Shown: positions 11,619 to 24,190 of the stretch, in pieces
How positions within the stretch are numbered: position 1 is the stretch's first letter
Layout of the letters: every line of letters starts with the position of its first letter
NCBI GenBank assembly: GCA_037176725.1
Contig: JAZBRS010000026.1
Location: 149,865,501-149,929,500, forward strand
Reading direction: 5' to 3'
Source: Posidonia oceanica
Lineage: Eukaryota > Streptophyta > Magnoliopsida > Alismatales > Posidoniaceae
DNA length: 64,000 nt
Program-made: the position numbers and the translations under genes
The notes under the pieces: model-generated
The model's input: only the letters and a program-made list of their open reading frames with translations
What the model was told of the DNA's origin: nothing
The model's database searches: none

Positions 11619-14600
11619 TCAACGGTAGGCGAAAAGGTGCGAGTACCGAAAAAGGATGTCATCCTCGCTCTCCCGAGTAGCCTCCTCAGCTCCATGATGC
11701 TACCATCTCATGAGAACCAGCGGAATCACCTTGTTCCGCAACACCTGTTCCCTCTGATCAATAATCTGGACAGCATCCTCCACATACGAGAGATCTTCTT
11801 AGAGTACTTCTGGCTAAACAGGAATCACCTGTGACACATCAGCCAGACATTTCCTCAGCATGGAGACATGGAATACCTTGTGCACTGCTAACAGCTCTGG
11901 TGGTAGGGTCAATCTATAGGCTACCTCGATAACCCTCTTCGTGATCTGGTATGAGCCAATATAGTGGGGACTCAGCTTCCCGCGCCTGCCGAACCTCATC
12001 ACACCTTCGATTGGTAAAACCTTTAGGAACACATGGTCTCCCACCAGGAACTCTAGCGGCCTCTGCCTCTGATCGGCATAGCTCTTCTGCTGACTCTGTG
12101 CAGTCACAAGCCTTCTGCGGATCAAGTCCACATTGTCTGCGTACTACTGTACAATCTCAGGACCAAGAAACTACCGCTCCCTTACCTCGCTCCAGCAAAC
12201 CGACGATCTGCAGGGCCTACCAAATAGAGCCTCGTATGGTGCCACCCCGATGCTAACGTGGTGGCTGTTGTTGTAAGCAAACTCAACCAACGGCAGGTGG
12301 TCCTCCCAACTTCCTTGCAAATCAATGGCACAAGCTCTCAGCATGTCCTCCAGCATCTGAATGGTCCTCTCTGTCTGGCCATCCGATTAGCAGTGGAATA
12401 CTGTACTGAGTATTCCAAAAGCCTTTTGCAGAGTTCTCCAGAACCTCAAGGTAAACCGCGTGTCTCTGTCAAACACAATGGATACAGGAACACCGTGCAA
12501 TAGAACAATCTCCGATACGTACTGTTCTGCCAACCGCTGCAAAGGGAGATTCACCTGGATTGCAAGAAAATGAGCTGACTTGGTTAGCCGATCTACGATC
12601 ACCCACACGGTGTCGTTCTTCCTCACTATACGCGGCAACCCGGTCACAAAATCCATAGAAATGTGTTCCCATTTCCATTCAGGAATGTCCAGCGGCTGCA
12701 AGGTCCCTCCAGGCCTCTGATGCTCTGCCTTGACTAGCTGGCAAGTCATGCACTTCACCACATAGTCAGCCAATTCTCTCTTCATGCTAGGCCACTAAAA
12801 GTTCCTCCTCAGATCCTGGTACATCTTTGTAGTCCCCGGATGTACAGTGTATCTATGGGCTTCGTCCAGTAGCCTCCGCCTGGCCTCCTCATGCTGGGGC
12901 ATATACAGGCACTGATCAAATCTCAACTCCCCATAAACGTCGAAAGAAAAATCAGGTGCATCCCCAGCTTCCATCTTCTCCACAGTCGCTTGAATGAAAG
13001 GGTCCATCTGCTGACAAGCAATGATGAACTACATCAGCTTGAGGCGAACAGATAAGCTTGCCATGTAGGCACCGCCCGCTCCCCGATGTAGTCTCTTGAG
13101 TCCACAGTTAGCCAGATCCTCTAGCATGGTCCATTCCTTGACCATCAAGCTCGCCATGACGTGCGTATGCCGACTCAGAGCATCAGCGACCACGTTGGCC
13201 TTCCTAGGGTGGTAGGACAAGCTAAAGTCATAGTCCTTGAGGTACTCCACCCACCTCCTCCGCCGTATGTTGAGGTCCTTCTGAATAAATATATATTTCA
13301 GACTCTTGTGATCAGTGTAGACCTCGAACTGCTCCCCATACAGATAGTGTCACCAAAGCTTGAGTGCAAATACCATGACAGCCACCTCTAAATCATGGGT
13401 AGGGTAGTTCTTCTCGTTGTCCTTCAGCTGACGAGAGGCATACACCACCACATTGCCACGTTGCATCAGAACACTACCCAACCCAACACCACTAGTGTCA
13501 CTGTACACAGTGAAGCCTCCATTACCAAAAGGCAGAGCCAGAACAGGAGCTGTAGTTAGACGAGCCTTCAACTCGTTGAAACTTGCCTCACAGTTGTGGT
13601 CCCAGATGAACAGAACCCCCTGTCTGGTCAAAGCTGTCAGGGAAGATGCAATCGAAGAGAAATCCCTGATAAACCTCTAGTAGTAACCTGCCAATCCCAG
13701 GAAACTTCTGATCTCAATCACCGTCCTGGGTCTCTCCCAGTTGCTAACTGCCTCAACCTTGGCAGGGTCCACTCTGATGCCTTCTCCAGAGATAAGGTGG
13801 CCGAGGAACATAACTTCACTCAACTAGAACTCACACTTGGAGAATTTGGCATACAACTGGTGTTGCCTCAGAATATCCAGCACCGCTCGCAGATGTAGAG
13901 CGTGAGAGTCCTCATCAGGAGAGTAGATCAAGATATCATCCACAAAGACCACCACAAACTGGTCCAGATAAGGCCTGAAGATCCGATTCATCAATTCCAT
14001 GAATGTGGCAGGGGCATTGGTTAAGCCGAAGGGCATAACCTTAAACTCATAATGGCCTTACCGCATCCGGAAAGCAATCTTCTGAATGTCTAAGTCATGG
14101 ATCCTCAACTGGTGATATCCTGATCTCAGATCTATCTTAGAGAAAACAGATGCAAACTGCAATTGGTCAAACAGGTCCTCATTACGGGGCAAGGGATACT
14201 TATTCTTTACTGTAATCTGGTTCAACATCCGGTAGTCAATGTACAGACAAAGTGAACCATCCTTCTTACGGACGAACAAGACAGGTGCTTCCCATGGAGA
14301 TACACTTGGCCTGATAAAGCCCTTATCCAATAACTCTTGCAATTGGACTTTGAGTTCCCGCAACTCAGCTGGTGCCATACGATAAGGATTCTTCGCAACA
14401 GCACCGCTTCCCGGGGCCAACTCAATGGTGAAGTCTACTTCTCTGCGAGGTGGCATGCTAGGCAAATCCTCAGGGAAGACATCAGGATATTCACACACCA
14501 CTGAGATGTTGTGAACACTCGACCTCGGAGAAACAGCAGTAACCACACTAGCAAGGTACCCCAAACATCCCTTAGTCAGAGACTTGTAAGCCTTCATAGC

Positions 14601-16280
14601 AGAGATAACAAATTTAGGCTCACCTTGGCGTACACCTTGCACAAAGAAGGATCTAGTCTCAACAGCTCCAAAGAAAATCCTTCTTCGAGCACAATCGATC
14701 AGAGCAGAATGCTGACCCAGCTAGTCCATGTCCAAGATGACATCATACTCATTCATGCCCATGAGAATAAGAGAGGCATCGAACTCCCGACCATTCAGCT
14801 CCAGATCGACCGACGACAGATATCTCCACGCCAAACTGTGCTCTCCCAACGGCGTTACAACATCCAGGTGGAAAGCCAACCTAGCTGGCACATCATCCAA
14901 TTCCACTGCAAATGACTCAAAGACAAAGGAGAAAGTACTCCTCGAGTCGAAGAGAACCTTGGCCATTCGGTCCACCACAAAAAAAGAACCTAAGGCCAAA
15001 GCACAATCAACAACATCCCCAATTAAGCAATAAAGTTCATAATACAGGGGAAAGAAACAACAATCATACAATGGGTCACACCACTCAAGAATCTACAGGG
15101 ACTTATCCTCTATAACATCACTAGAGGGCCCACTGTTGGGAGCAGAAATAGTGAACACCCGCCCTCGGGTCAACTGCTGTGGCACACTCCCCGCTCTCTT
15201 GGGAGGATCAGGACATAACTTCTGCACATGTCCCGGTCTCCCACAGTTGTAGCACCCTGTTCCTCTTTGACTTGTAGTCCACTGCGCTCAAGGGCAGTCC
15301 GCTGCAAAGTAACCCGTCTGGCCACACTGGAAACACTGGGCGCTACACTGCCCACTCGAAGCAGCCTGGCTAGGACCGGTGCTACTAACTCTAGCAAAAC
15401 TGTGCCACGCAACAGAGACAAAACCGACTCTACTACCTCCTGTCAAGCTGTGCCGGGCACTAGAGACACTACCAAATCTGTCCTTCTTCCTCTTCCCCGA
15501 GCTACTCGTGCCACTGGAACTTGGTGGACTAGAGAACGAGAACCGAGAAGCAAAGGACGTCTTGGTCTTCCCCTTGGAGCGACCTCCCAAGTACTGCTGA
15601 TATTCCTCCTCAAAACGGGAAGCCATCTGAACCATATCAGCTACCGTCGTGCATCGGCAGTCCATCACCTTCACCCTCAAGCTGGGTTGAAGGCCCTTTA
15701 GAAATCTATCTGCCCGCCTCTCTTTAGTATCGAAGGCCTGGGCGAACCTCTCCAGTTGGGCAAACGTAGCTTCATACTCAGCCACAGTCATGCTACCCTG
15801 CTGGAGGCTCCAGAACTCTCGGTCGAACCGATTCCTCACATGGCTCGGGAAATACTTATTGTGGAAAGCAGCCACAAAGTCCTTCCATTTGATGTCGACC
15901 GTTATAGAATCTAGGAACTTCAGCTGCCTCGTGGCTCTCCACCACTCATCAGCATCTCCTTCCAGCTGAAACGCAGCCAATCGCACCCAGTGCTCAACCG
16001 GGCACGCCATGCTATCCAACATCTTCTCGATCCGCCGCAACCATGCCTCACATTCCTCAGGTGCACCTTTTTCCTTGAATGTCGGTGGGTGAAGCTTACT
16101 TAACTGGCGTAACCACGGATCTCCCCTAGACGATCCACTGGAGTCGCCCTTGCCAAAAGCGTAAGAGATCCGGTGCATCCAGTCCTGCAACTCAGTCTAC
16201 ACGCCCTGCCATCCTCTCTCCTCTCGAGAGCTGGGCTCCGCAGTAGGGACCTTGTCCTTCTTACGACCACGGTGAGCCAT
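11619..16280 (-). pseudogene. E1 gag-pol polyprotein with about sixteen nonsense codons
   Basis: The frame opens at an ATG at 16280 (MAHRGRKK...) and ends at a TGA at 11619-11621: 1,553 codons in one unbroken frame with no net frameshift. Visible domains by residue: gag about 60-190; two zinc knuckles near 320-350, of which CFQCGQTGYFAADC has lost its histidine and CYNCGRPGHVQKLC is intact; protease near 445, where the active-site DSG reads DSR; RT near 600-830 with FVDD at about 781; RNase H near 900-990; integrase with H-H-C-C near 1100-1180 and core aspartate near 1210; chromodomain near 1500-1545. In-frame stops lie, among others, at 15288, 14721, 14055, 13347, 12384 and 12168. They replace expected Trp, Gln or Arg codons at most sites. 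An autonomous product is impossible. Confidence 0.95.
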
Positions 16281-16436
16281 TCTGCAGTAGAAAAGGAACA
16301 ACAACCTGTACTACAACCAATGAGACAAACAACAATATATGATAAAAACGACAGTGCAGACTCAACCATGATATACAATCCTATGGAGTCATTAGACTGA
16401 CTACCCCTAGGCTAGTGCAACCTAGTGAACCTGGAC

Positions 16437-16450
16437 ACTGATATCAGCTC
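16437..16450 (-). other. Degenerate primer-binding site of E1
   Basis: Just inside the 5' LTR the minus strand reads GAGCTGATATCAGTG. This resembles the initiator-tRNA-Met site TGGTATCAGAG used by Tekay elements, with several substitutions. Confidence 0.6.
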
Positions 16451-17161
16451 TGTAACGACCCGAGTCGCTACCAACATAATCCAAAAGCCCAAACAAAATA
16501 AGACATAAATAACTATTACATATACAATTATCTATGAGCCAAACAACAATATATCTGTGCCAGGAACCAGCAATGGACAGCTACGTGACTCCGACTATAT
16601 GTACTAAGATCCAAAACCAGCTAATCATCTGTACCTGCAACTAAAACTATAATAAAACACACGTGAGTGGCCAGAAATTGTCACCCAACACACACTTCGC
16701 AAAAACCACGAGAAAACCGGCATAAAATACAATAAGGTGTAAACCGGTCAAAACCCCAAATCTGGGTCAACATAATCATTTTATAATAATAAAACATATT
16801 TCCCAAAGCCCAATAAGCCAAACCGGGAAAACCAGATGTAAAACAATGCTTATTAATCAAAGTTCGGCCCACCTGCCCAACACTCGGCAAAACTGCAATG
16901 CCGCAAAAGCGGGAAAAGCTCGAGGCACAATACGGCCAGTAATAAACCAAACACAGCCCCGTGAGCACAAAAAAAACTACAACTAGTCGCATTGCCTGGT
17001 GCCCAGCAACCGACCTGGCCTCAAGCAGTAGCCAGGGGCTCACCTCCACACTCACTGCACTGCCACGGACACTTGCCCTGTGGAGGAGCGTGCCCGTCAC
17101 GGCATTCTCACACCAGAGAAGCCTCAAAAGCGATCCCCACTTGGGAAAGCTACTCACCCTA

Positions 17162-19479
17162 TGACTGTCTCGCTCGGTCATGACGGGTCTCGCATCACTG
17201 CCATAGCTCGCGATGCGATCGTGCCGTGAGAGAGGGGGGAAGCCGTGGTCAGCAGTGAATCTGGGGAGAAAACTCGACTCGAAAACACTAGAAAAACGCG
17301 AAGAAAAACACAAAGATAAGACAAAATGGAGTCACTACCTTGTCTATTATCGAAAAGACGAGGAAAACTGAGGAAAGCATAGAAAACATGCAAGTTGATG
17401 CGATGCTATGCAAAATAAAATAACTCGTGCCTAGGATAAGGGCATAATGGTCATTGTGGGCCAAAGAAAGGGTAAGGACTCTTGTTACGCGTGGGGAATG
17501 TGTTAGGCACCCCCGACATGCCCAAGGAATCAGTCTTTCAAGGCTAATCGCTCGCATATGCGGGAATTTCGGCAAATGCTTACCTTTAATTGTACGCCCG
17601 TAGGCGATAGATACTATGCCATGCTATGAATGCTTTGCTTGCCTAAATGTCATTTTAAAACATGCTATACTTAGTAAAAACATGCCAAATATGGATGATT
17701 AAGGCTAGAATGCCATGATGCAATGGTAAAGCAATCGGAAAATTAAAACAGGGTTAAATATGCTAAGTGGATGAAAAACCAAAGCAACAAACAAAGGATT
17801 AAGGCTGCTGTCTAGATGTCAGGCTTAGTCGTCGGTCACCTGGGCGACAAGGTCAGTCGCCGGTGCTTAGGGCGACGACTCACGTCGCCAGCTAGAGCGG
17901 CGGCAGCACATGTCACCGGTGAGAGCGGTGGCTGGACCCTGTACAGGCTAGCAAACAGACAACTTCATTGCCTCCAAAAAGCTAGCAAACCGATTCGAAA
18001 TAAGGAGCCAAATGCATAGCCACACAGAGGGCACATTCAAGATCAAAATGAAACTAACATTGCATAGAATGGACACCTGGACCACGAGATGTGGCGGTCC
18101 AAAGCCGGCCGGAGGACTGCCGGAAGCAACCCAACAGTCCTAGACGACGACCTTTGGCGTCCATTTTTGCTATGCAAACGATATTGAAAAATCGAAGTAA
18201 ACATCCACATTGCAACATGGCATATCAGAGAACATAATCATGCAATAAAACTAGAAAACCGAGCTCAGACGGCCTCCTCCACCTCCGTCCCTTTCTCGCC
18301 GGAAATAGACGTTCGCTAACCTTGGGGAAGGTCGGCAAGCCACTGGACATTACTATGAGGCTCGGAAAGGGCTGAGGGAAGGAGAGGGAGGTCCGAGAAT
18401 GTGATGCGGGTGGCTAGGACGTTCTCCAGCCGAGCTCAACGACCTGACGGCCTCACACGGCCGGCGACACCTTTCACTGGAGAAGAAAACTAAAGATAGT
18501 GAACTAAGCTAGATAGCATGCAAATAAGTATCTAGGAAGCAAGAGTAGGATGCCACGAGGGCAGAGGAGGGCTCGCTCACTTGCGGGGGTGCGCGGTTGC
18601 GCTCCCCGACGTGGCTCACCGAAGACGGATGGCGCGGAGGTCGCGGCGGCGTTAGGGGAAGCAGCGGTTGCTTGGCGGTGTTGGAACGCGCTTGGGGACG
18701 TCCAGAGATGCTTCCCGGTGTGCGGGGAAGGAGAATGCAGCGTCGGACAGAGTTTTGGGTGGCTCATTGGAGTTCGGGTGACTTGCCGGAGTTGGGGAAG
18801 ACGACGGCGTGAAGGATGCTCGGAGGCTCGGGAAGCCTGTTGGAATTTATGTCGACGTCCGGGGATGCTCAGGGATCGCTCAGGAGGGTATCTATGGCTC
18901 TGGTTTGCTCTGGAAGCAAGGGAAATGGCCGGCCGAAGTGTGAGGGAGTCAAACGATGGGTTCCTCCGTGTTGGGTTATGTGGAAAGATTGTGGTTTTGT
19001 TTGGTCAAGGTGCATGAAGGTCGTGGGTGGCAGGGCATGGCATGGGAGGTGTCAGAGGCATGGGCGAGAGCTCTGGTAGGGGTGGCGCACACGGTATGGG
19101 CGGACGGCATGGGTGCAGGTCGTGGCATGCGGCGGCTTGCGCAGGAGAAGGTTGAATAGGTGAATCGCCGCACTCGTAGGTGACAATATAGTCCAGCCGC
19201 CGCTGTGATTGGCGACAAACCGAGTCGCCCCTGCGAGTGGCGACAACACAGTCCAGTCGCCTGTGTGACTGGTGACTGAACCCTCCTGTCTCAACAAGGT
19301 TTCTAAATGGGCCTAGTGGGTTTCTAATGAGCCTAAGTTTGTGTTGGTGGAGAAATGTTTGGGTTTTGGTTGAGGTTTAGGGTTTGGATGGGGTTTGGTG
19401 GAAAGTGGGGTTTTAGGTTTTTGAGCTCGATCCTCGACTGAAATCCGCCAAATGGCTGTCAAATTGGGGTGTTTACACA
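17162..19479 (-). mobile_element. S2: solo LTR of a second Tat-type family
   Basis: On the minus strand it starts TGTGTAAACACCCC and ends GAGCGAGACAGTCA. CCCTA flanks it at 17157-17161 and 19480-19484, and the flanks rejoin as in the left LTR of E1. Its 3' half contains the block shared with S1, LTR4 and E5 (17486-17560). Its upstream half is different and holds GTCGCC/GGCGAC words. Its last 130 bases are related (reverse strand) to 63870-63965 in the E5 interior. Frames such as 18550-19017 show no protein motif and are not called. Confidence 0.85.
17820..19280. repeat. GTCGCC / GGCGAC inverted words in S2
   Basis: Two clusters, at about 17826-17935 and 19162-19275, contain repeated GGCGAC and GTCGCC hexamers facing each other at 10-25 base distances. 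The layout resembles the S1/E2 islands but with another word. Confidence 0.75.
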
Positions 19480-20839
19480 CCCTACCTGGGTGAGCTGTCC
19501 ACACTCAGGACAAAACCATAGAGCACGTACTATCGGCGTCCACAACAATGTGCTCTAAACCATTCATGGGCTCCTCAGCACCACAAAAAGGTGAGTCCTG
19601 GTGCCCGTAACGACTAGGGTATCATGTCCAACTACGTAGGAGTATCATACCTCCCGAATCCGTTGCCACAATACCGCTAGGTACGGCCGGCACCCCGACC
19701 CCCGAACCTCAGCCCAGGCGAAGTGTGTGACACGTTAGGAACGCCGTTGCATCCCTGAGTCCAGACCACACAACTCCCAAGTTTCAGCCCCAACAAAACC
19801 TCGGCAAACCTTTTGAAAATACATCCATAATTTCCCAAAAATCATCTTTGAAAACCTTTAACAAGCCACAAGATAATCATAGGCATAAGCATAAATAAAC
19901 ACTAATTAAACCATTAATCAAACCCCACCAAAACAGGCCTGGAAAAGTCCTAAGCACTGGTTCGGCAGACCGGAATCTTCCAATCAACTGAACCAGGAGC
20001 CTGTTACCACTCCAGGCCCTGGTTTGGCAAAGCAAAAGTTTTTGGTTTGCCGAACTGTCCCCTACCACGGCATGCCGAAGGATTTTGGCACGCCGAATTA
20101 GGGCACACCGGGCAAACTTGCTATTTTCCCAAAATCCCATTTTTCCTACATTCACCAAAAAATCACATACAATATACCAAAATGTCCAGAATGAAACAAG
20201 GAACACGACCACACAAGAATTATGCAATTCCATGGCTCATAGCTCACAAAAACCCATAAAAACCCTAGAGCATGCTATATATCAACTGGAACCAAATAAA
20301 TCCAATTAAAAGCTACATAATTCACCAAAAATCACCAAACAACATCTATGCATTCGAATCATAGCAAGGAACATAATTCTAGCATTTATGAGCTATTTAG
20401 GGCGAGGGGGCAAGATGTGCACCTTGGGATAGGGGACACCCACTGTCCTCACTGGCGACCTCACGTGACTTCGATGATCGGCTGCCACACCAAGCCCCTC
20501 ACGGCCATCCACGAGCTCGTCCCACTACTAGAAGGAAGACCGGAGCTTGCCACCACCTCACGATCTGAGGAGGAGGAGGAGCCGACGATCGCCCACCACC
20601 ACAGCCACAGAGGAAGAGGGAGGAAGAGGGGAAAGGAGGAAGGGGAAGGTGGAGAGGAGAGTGAGGAGGTGGAGGAGGAAGGAGGGAGGTGGAGATGGAT
20701 GAGGAGGAGGAGGGATTTTGCGCCGGCCAGGGGTTAGAGCACAGGCGAGAGGGAGGAGGGAGAAGTGGGAGAGAAGGAGGAGGAGGAAAGGAACGAGTGG
20801 AGGGGAGGGAGAGAGAGAATGAGTGGGAGGGAGAGAGTA

Positions 20840-20842
<3 letters not shown>

Positions 20843-20898
<56 letters not shown>

Positions 20899-20918
20899 AA
20901 GAGAGAGAGAGAGAGAGA
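20843..20918. repeat. Long (GA)n microsatellite in E1 right LTR
   Basis: About 75 bases of nearly uninterrupted GA repeat. The matching tract in the left LTR (about 7672-7713) is shorter, which shows expansion after insertion. Confidence 0.9.
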
Positions 20919-21425
20919 TGGGGAGAAGGTGGAATTGGCGTGGGTGCATGCAGGTTATAACATGCAGGAGGAAAAACTGTGGCAGCTCGGCAACCGCTTT
21001 CCTCTGCAAAACATGGATCTCGCACCCTCACCAACCGGCACAGTCACGCAAAATCAGTTGCCGCAACAAAAACAAATAAACAGTGCCACACGGTCCTGTG
21101 TATAGTAATATGTTGGGTAAATTGCGCAACGCACCCCCAAGAATTAGGAAATCACAAGAACAGAAGATAGGGACCAAAGAGTAGATAGCAATTGAGCCAG
21201 GGACCAAACCACAATTTGGTCCGGCCAACAGCCACAAGTGGGACCCACAACAAACCACAGGTGGGACCCACACAAACACAAGTGGAGTTCACAGCAAACC
21301 ACAGGTGGAACTCACAAACAATCACAAGTGAGACCCACGAGGCCAATAATATCCGTCCACAAATACAAGAATTTATTAAATCTGTATAATTACAAGGAAA
21401 AAGAATTCCCATGTGTTACAATATT

Positions 21426-22231
21426 CTCTAGCTAGAGTATATTTAAGTAGTGAGTTGTATTTTTCAGTTCATGTTATTACTGTATTAACGAGCTTTGCTC
21501 TTGGAGGACACACATCCTCTAAGTATAAATTTACCCTAGTTTTCCTATCATTATCATCATAACTTCTTCTTCCTATTACTAATTGAGATCTCGTTCCTTT
21601 CCAATTGTCGGTGTCAAATTAGTACCAAAGCGAGTGACAATCCCAGATTTGAGCATTAGAATGTCACCCATTGGAGATATGAACAAGCATCACTGAGTAT
21701 AAATCCAAGAGAGGCTAAAATGGAGGATGACAACACTATAGTCCAAGGTGGATGGTGTGGATATGGGATTTTGGTATCCCTTCGTGCTTGTTGTACCAAC
21801 TTTGTCACTTCGCGTACAACATTGATGTGATCGCCCCTCTCTATTTGTTTCATGTCGGTCGTTTAGACATCTTTGGGAGATGGTGGTGATATGGTTCTAC
21901 TACTCAGAGATGACGACAACAACGTTGCTGAGAGGTTTCCACAAGTGTTTCTTATTCTTCTTCCTACAAATAAAATGAGCAAGTAAATTTCATTATTAAT
22001 GGGTGTAGCATCATATATCTCAAAAGCGCATAAATAAATTGATTTTGCTTGGGTTCTCGAAGTACCCTTAAATGTCCAGTCAACTATTGTGCCTCAATGC
22101 ATTTAGGGAGAACCAACTAGCTCTGGGTTCGAGTGGCACTTCACTCCAAATCACAATTTATCCACTGATTCTTCGACATCAATCGATTCGAACCTCCACT
22201 TAGTTTTTGGGCTCGCTAAGTAACTATCAAG
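21426..22231. other. Unassigned retrotransposon remnant right of E1
   Basis: The sequence next to the ATATT duplication continues the DNA into which E1 inserted. It has LTR-like composition and may be the far end of the pol fragment that follows. No gene, terminus or clear primer site could be fixed. Confidence 0.4.
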
Positions 22232-24190
22232 TTAGCTAGTAGGTGGGACCCTACAAGGAAGATGACAAAAGGTATCAGAGGATGCTGATGGGTCTATGTG
22301 ATACCCACTGATCCTTAAGTTAGATGTGGTGGAGTAAGAATCAGGTTTTGGATAGAATTGAAGTGTTTGTGCCTTGATGGCGGTGCAAGGCTGGTATGCA
22401 ATATCAAATTCCCCGACCTCTATTGACCATTTGAGCAGATGTTTTGAGGTCTCAGTCTTATGTAGGTTTCGAGTAAAGGTTGGTTGGTCATGACAATGAC
22501 CGTGTGAGTCCAAAAGTTAGATCAAAGATGTCTAGCGGTGACCACAACTGCAAAGGCAAGTTTCTCGAGCTTAGAATACGTTGTCTCTAGTCCCAGAAGA
22601 GTTTTTTCTTATGTAGTGTATAGGGCTTTGTTGTCCTACCTGGTTGCACATGAGGACAAATGCTATTGCATGGTTGGACGAGGACAAATAGAGTTTAAGT
22701 ATTTCCCCTACTCGATTATGTTGGTGTTGATGACAAGTAGCATTTGATACAGTCAAAGGAAGTTTGATGCTCATCGTTTCAAACAAATCACGCACCTTTC
22801 TTAGATTCATCATTCAGCAGTATGAAAAAGACGCATCACTTCTCAACAGCAAGCCATGAATCGACTTAGGGCAGCGATTTGACCAACCAATCTTTGTACT
22901 TTCGGGTTTGCGCGGGGGGGGGGGGGGGGGGGGGGGGCGGGGTTTCATCTCAGTAATGGCGCGAATCATTTCAAGATTAGCCTCGATGCCTTGGTGTGTA
23001 ATCATAAAAATAAGGAACTTCCTAGCACGCACACCGAAAATGCACTTCTTTAGGTTGAGCAACATTCTGTACTTGCACAGCTGGATGAAGGTCTCAACGA
23101 GATCATTCACATGGCACTCCTCGATCGGGCTCTTAACTAGCATATCATCGACTTAAGCTTCCATGTTCCATCAAAGTAGTTCTTAAACATTCCCTGGATT
23201 AGTTGATGGTAGGTGGCACCCATGTTCTTCAACCCAAATGACATTATTATGTAGCAAAAAGTTCACTACTTGGTGATGAAAGTGGTATTTTCCTTGGCTT
23301 CAGGGTGCATGAGGATTTTATTATACCCAAAGAAGACATCCATTAGGCTGAGCAGCGTATTCCCTGAAGCACTATCCACAAGTTGATCTATGCTTGGAGA
23401 CGAAAGCTATCTTTTGGGCAATGCCTGTTCAGGTTGATGAAATTGATGCACATTTGCCACTTCTTATTGGGCTTTGCCACTAAGACTACGTTAGCTAGCC
23501 TTGAAGGATACAAGACTTTGCAGATGAATAAGATGGACAACAATCTATTGATCTTTGTGCTTGCAGATTGTTATTTCTTAGAAGATTGAGTTCTCTTCTT
23601 TTGCTTTTTGGGCCGTGTCAAAGGATCCACTTGCAACTCATGGACAATTACATATGCTTGGGTCGACACCTACCAGGTTTGATATTGACCATGCGAAAAG
23701 ATTTATATTTTTGGAAAGAAAAGTGATTAGTTGTGATTGTGCCTTTATAGGAAGAGCGACGTCAATCTTGAGCTTCCACGAGGGAGGATTTGACCCAAGC
23801 TCAACTTCCTCTATCTCTTATGCCAGCTGTGTCCTTGGTCGGTCGAAGGATTCGTCTTGCTCGACTTCGATGTCTACAAGCAAACTGCAAGGCAACTTAG
23901 TGGTCGTTCTCTTCGGCAAGGACAAGCATTTTTGTTTGCTTTGCTTGGAGGGATGCGACATAGCACTCACAGGCAACAGACTAGTTGCCCTGCGCACATC
24001 CCATGTCTCCCTTAGTTAGAAACTTCATGCACAAATGATAAGTTGAAGTGACAGCACGGAGCTTGTTCAAGATGACCACCCAAGGATCATAACTAACCAC
24101 ACGTGATAAGCTGATAACTAAGGAAGGCATGGGATGTATCAACTTATCATACGAAGTCCACATCCGATGATATGCTGATCTTCACCACCT
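22232..24190 (-). pseudogene. Decayed Ty3/gypsy pol (Tat-like), protease to RNase H
   Basis: Reading the minus strand from 24163 leftwards gives: a protease-side piece with SYDPWVVILNKLRAVTSTYH; RT pieces including KCIFGVRARKF and a MSFGLKNMGATY-like stretch near 23220; and an RNase H connection with HLLKWSIEVGEFDIAYQPCT at about 22400. These words match the Tat-type gypsy pattern (LLKWAIELGEFDI). Most pieces share one frame but are separated by stops, and a poly-G run interrupts the RT. No LTR could be paired to it with confidence. It is an old, truncated copy. Confidence 0.8.
22914..22937. repeat. Poly-G run of 24 bases
   Basis: Twenty-four consecutive G residues inside the dead RT, read as polyproline on the coding strand. 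This is a slippage product or an assembly error. Confidence 0.85.

Larger units (their letters stand above)
5604..21420 (-). mobile_element. E1: full-length Tekay-type Ty3/gypsy chromovirus (defective)
   Basis: The element has two LTRs (5604-11584 and 16451-21420), an iMet-like primer site beside the right LTR, and a gag-pol region on the minus strand in the order gag, protease, RT, RNase H, integrase, chromodomain. The integrase tail followed by a chromodomain and TGTAAC...GTTACA termini place it in the Tekay (Del) clade. A 5-bp duplication (ATATT) flanks it. After removing one nested solo LTR from each, the LTRs are both about 2.6 kb. They differ at many positions, more than 5% by eye, so the insertion is old. 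The coding region is closed by nonsense codons, so the element cannot move on its own. Confidence 0.93.
16451..21420 (-). repeat. E1 5' LTR (right on this strand), carrying nested solo LTR S2
   Basis: Starts TGTAACGACCCGAG and ends ATGTGTTACA next to the ATATT duplication. It is interrupted by S2 at 17162-19479. It holds a long GA tract at 20843-20918 that corresponds to the GA tract of the left LTR but is expanded. Confidence 0.92.

Noticed and set aside
18550..19017. A 155-codon plus-strand frame in S2
   Set aside because: It lies inside a solo LTR with GC-rich bias, has no motif, and overlaps other frames of similar length.
21656..21853. A frame as a possible continuation of the decayed pol
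   Set aside because: It is in the same frame as the pol pieces but has no integrase or RNase H word; left unassigned.
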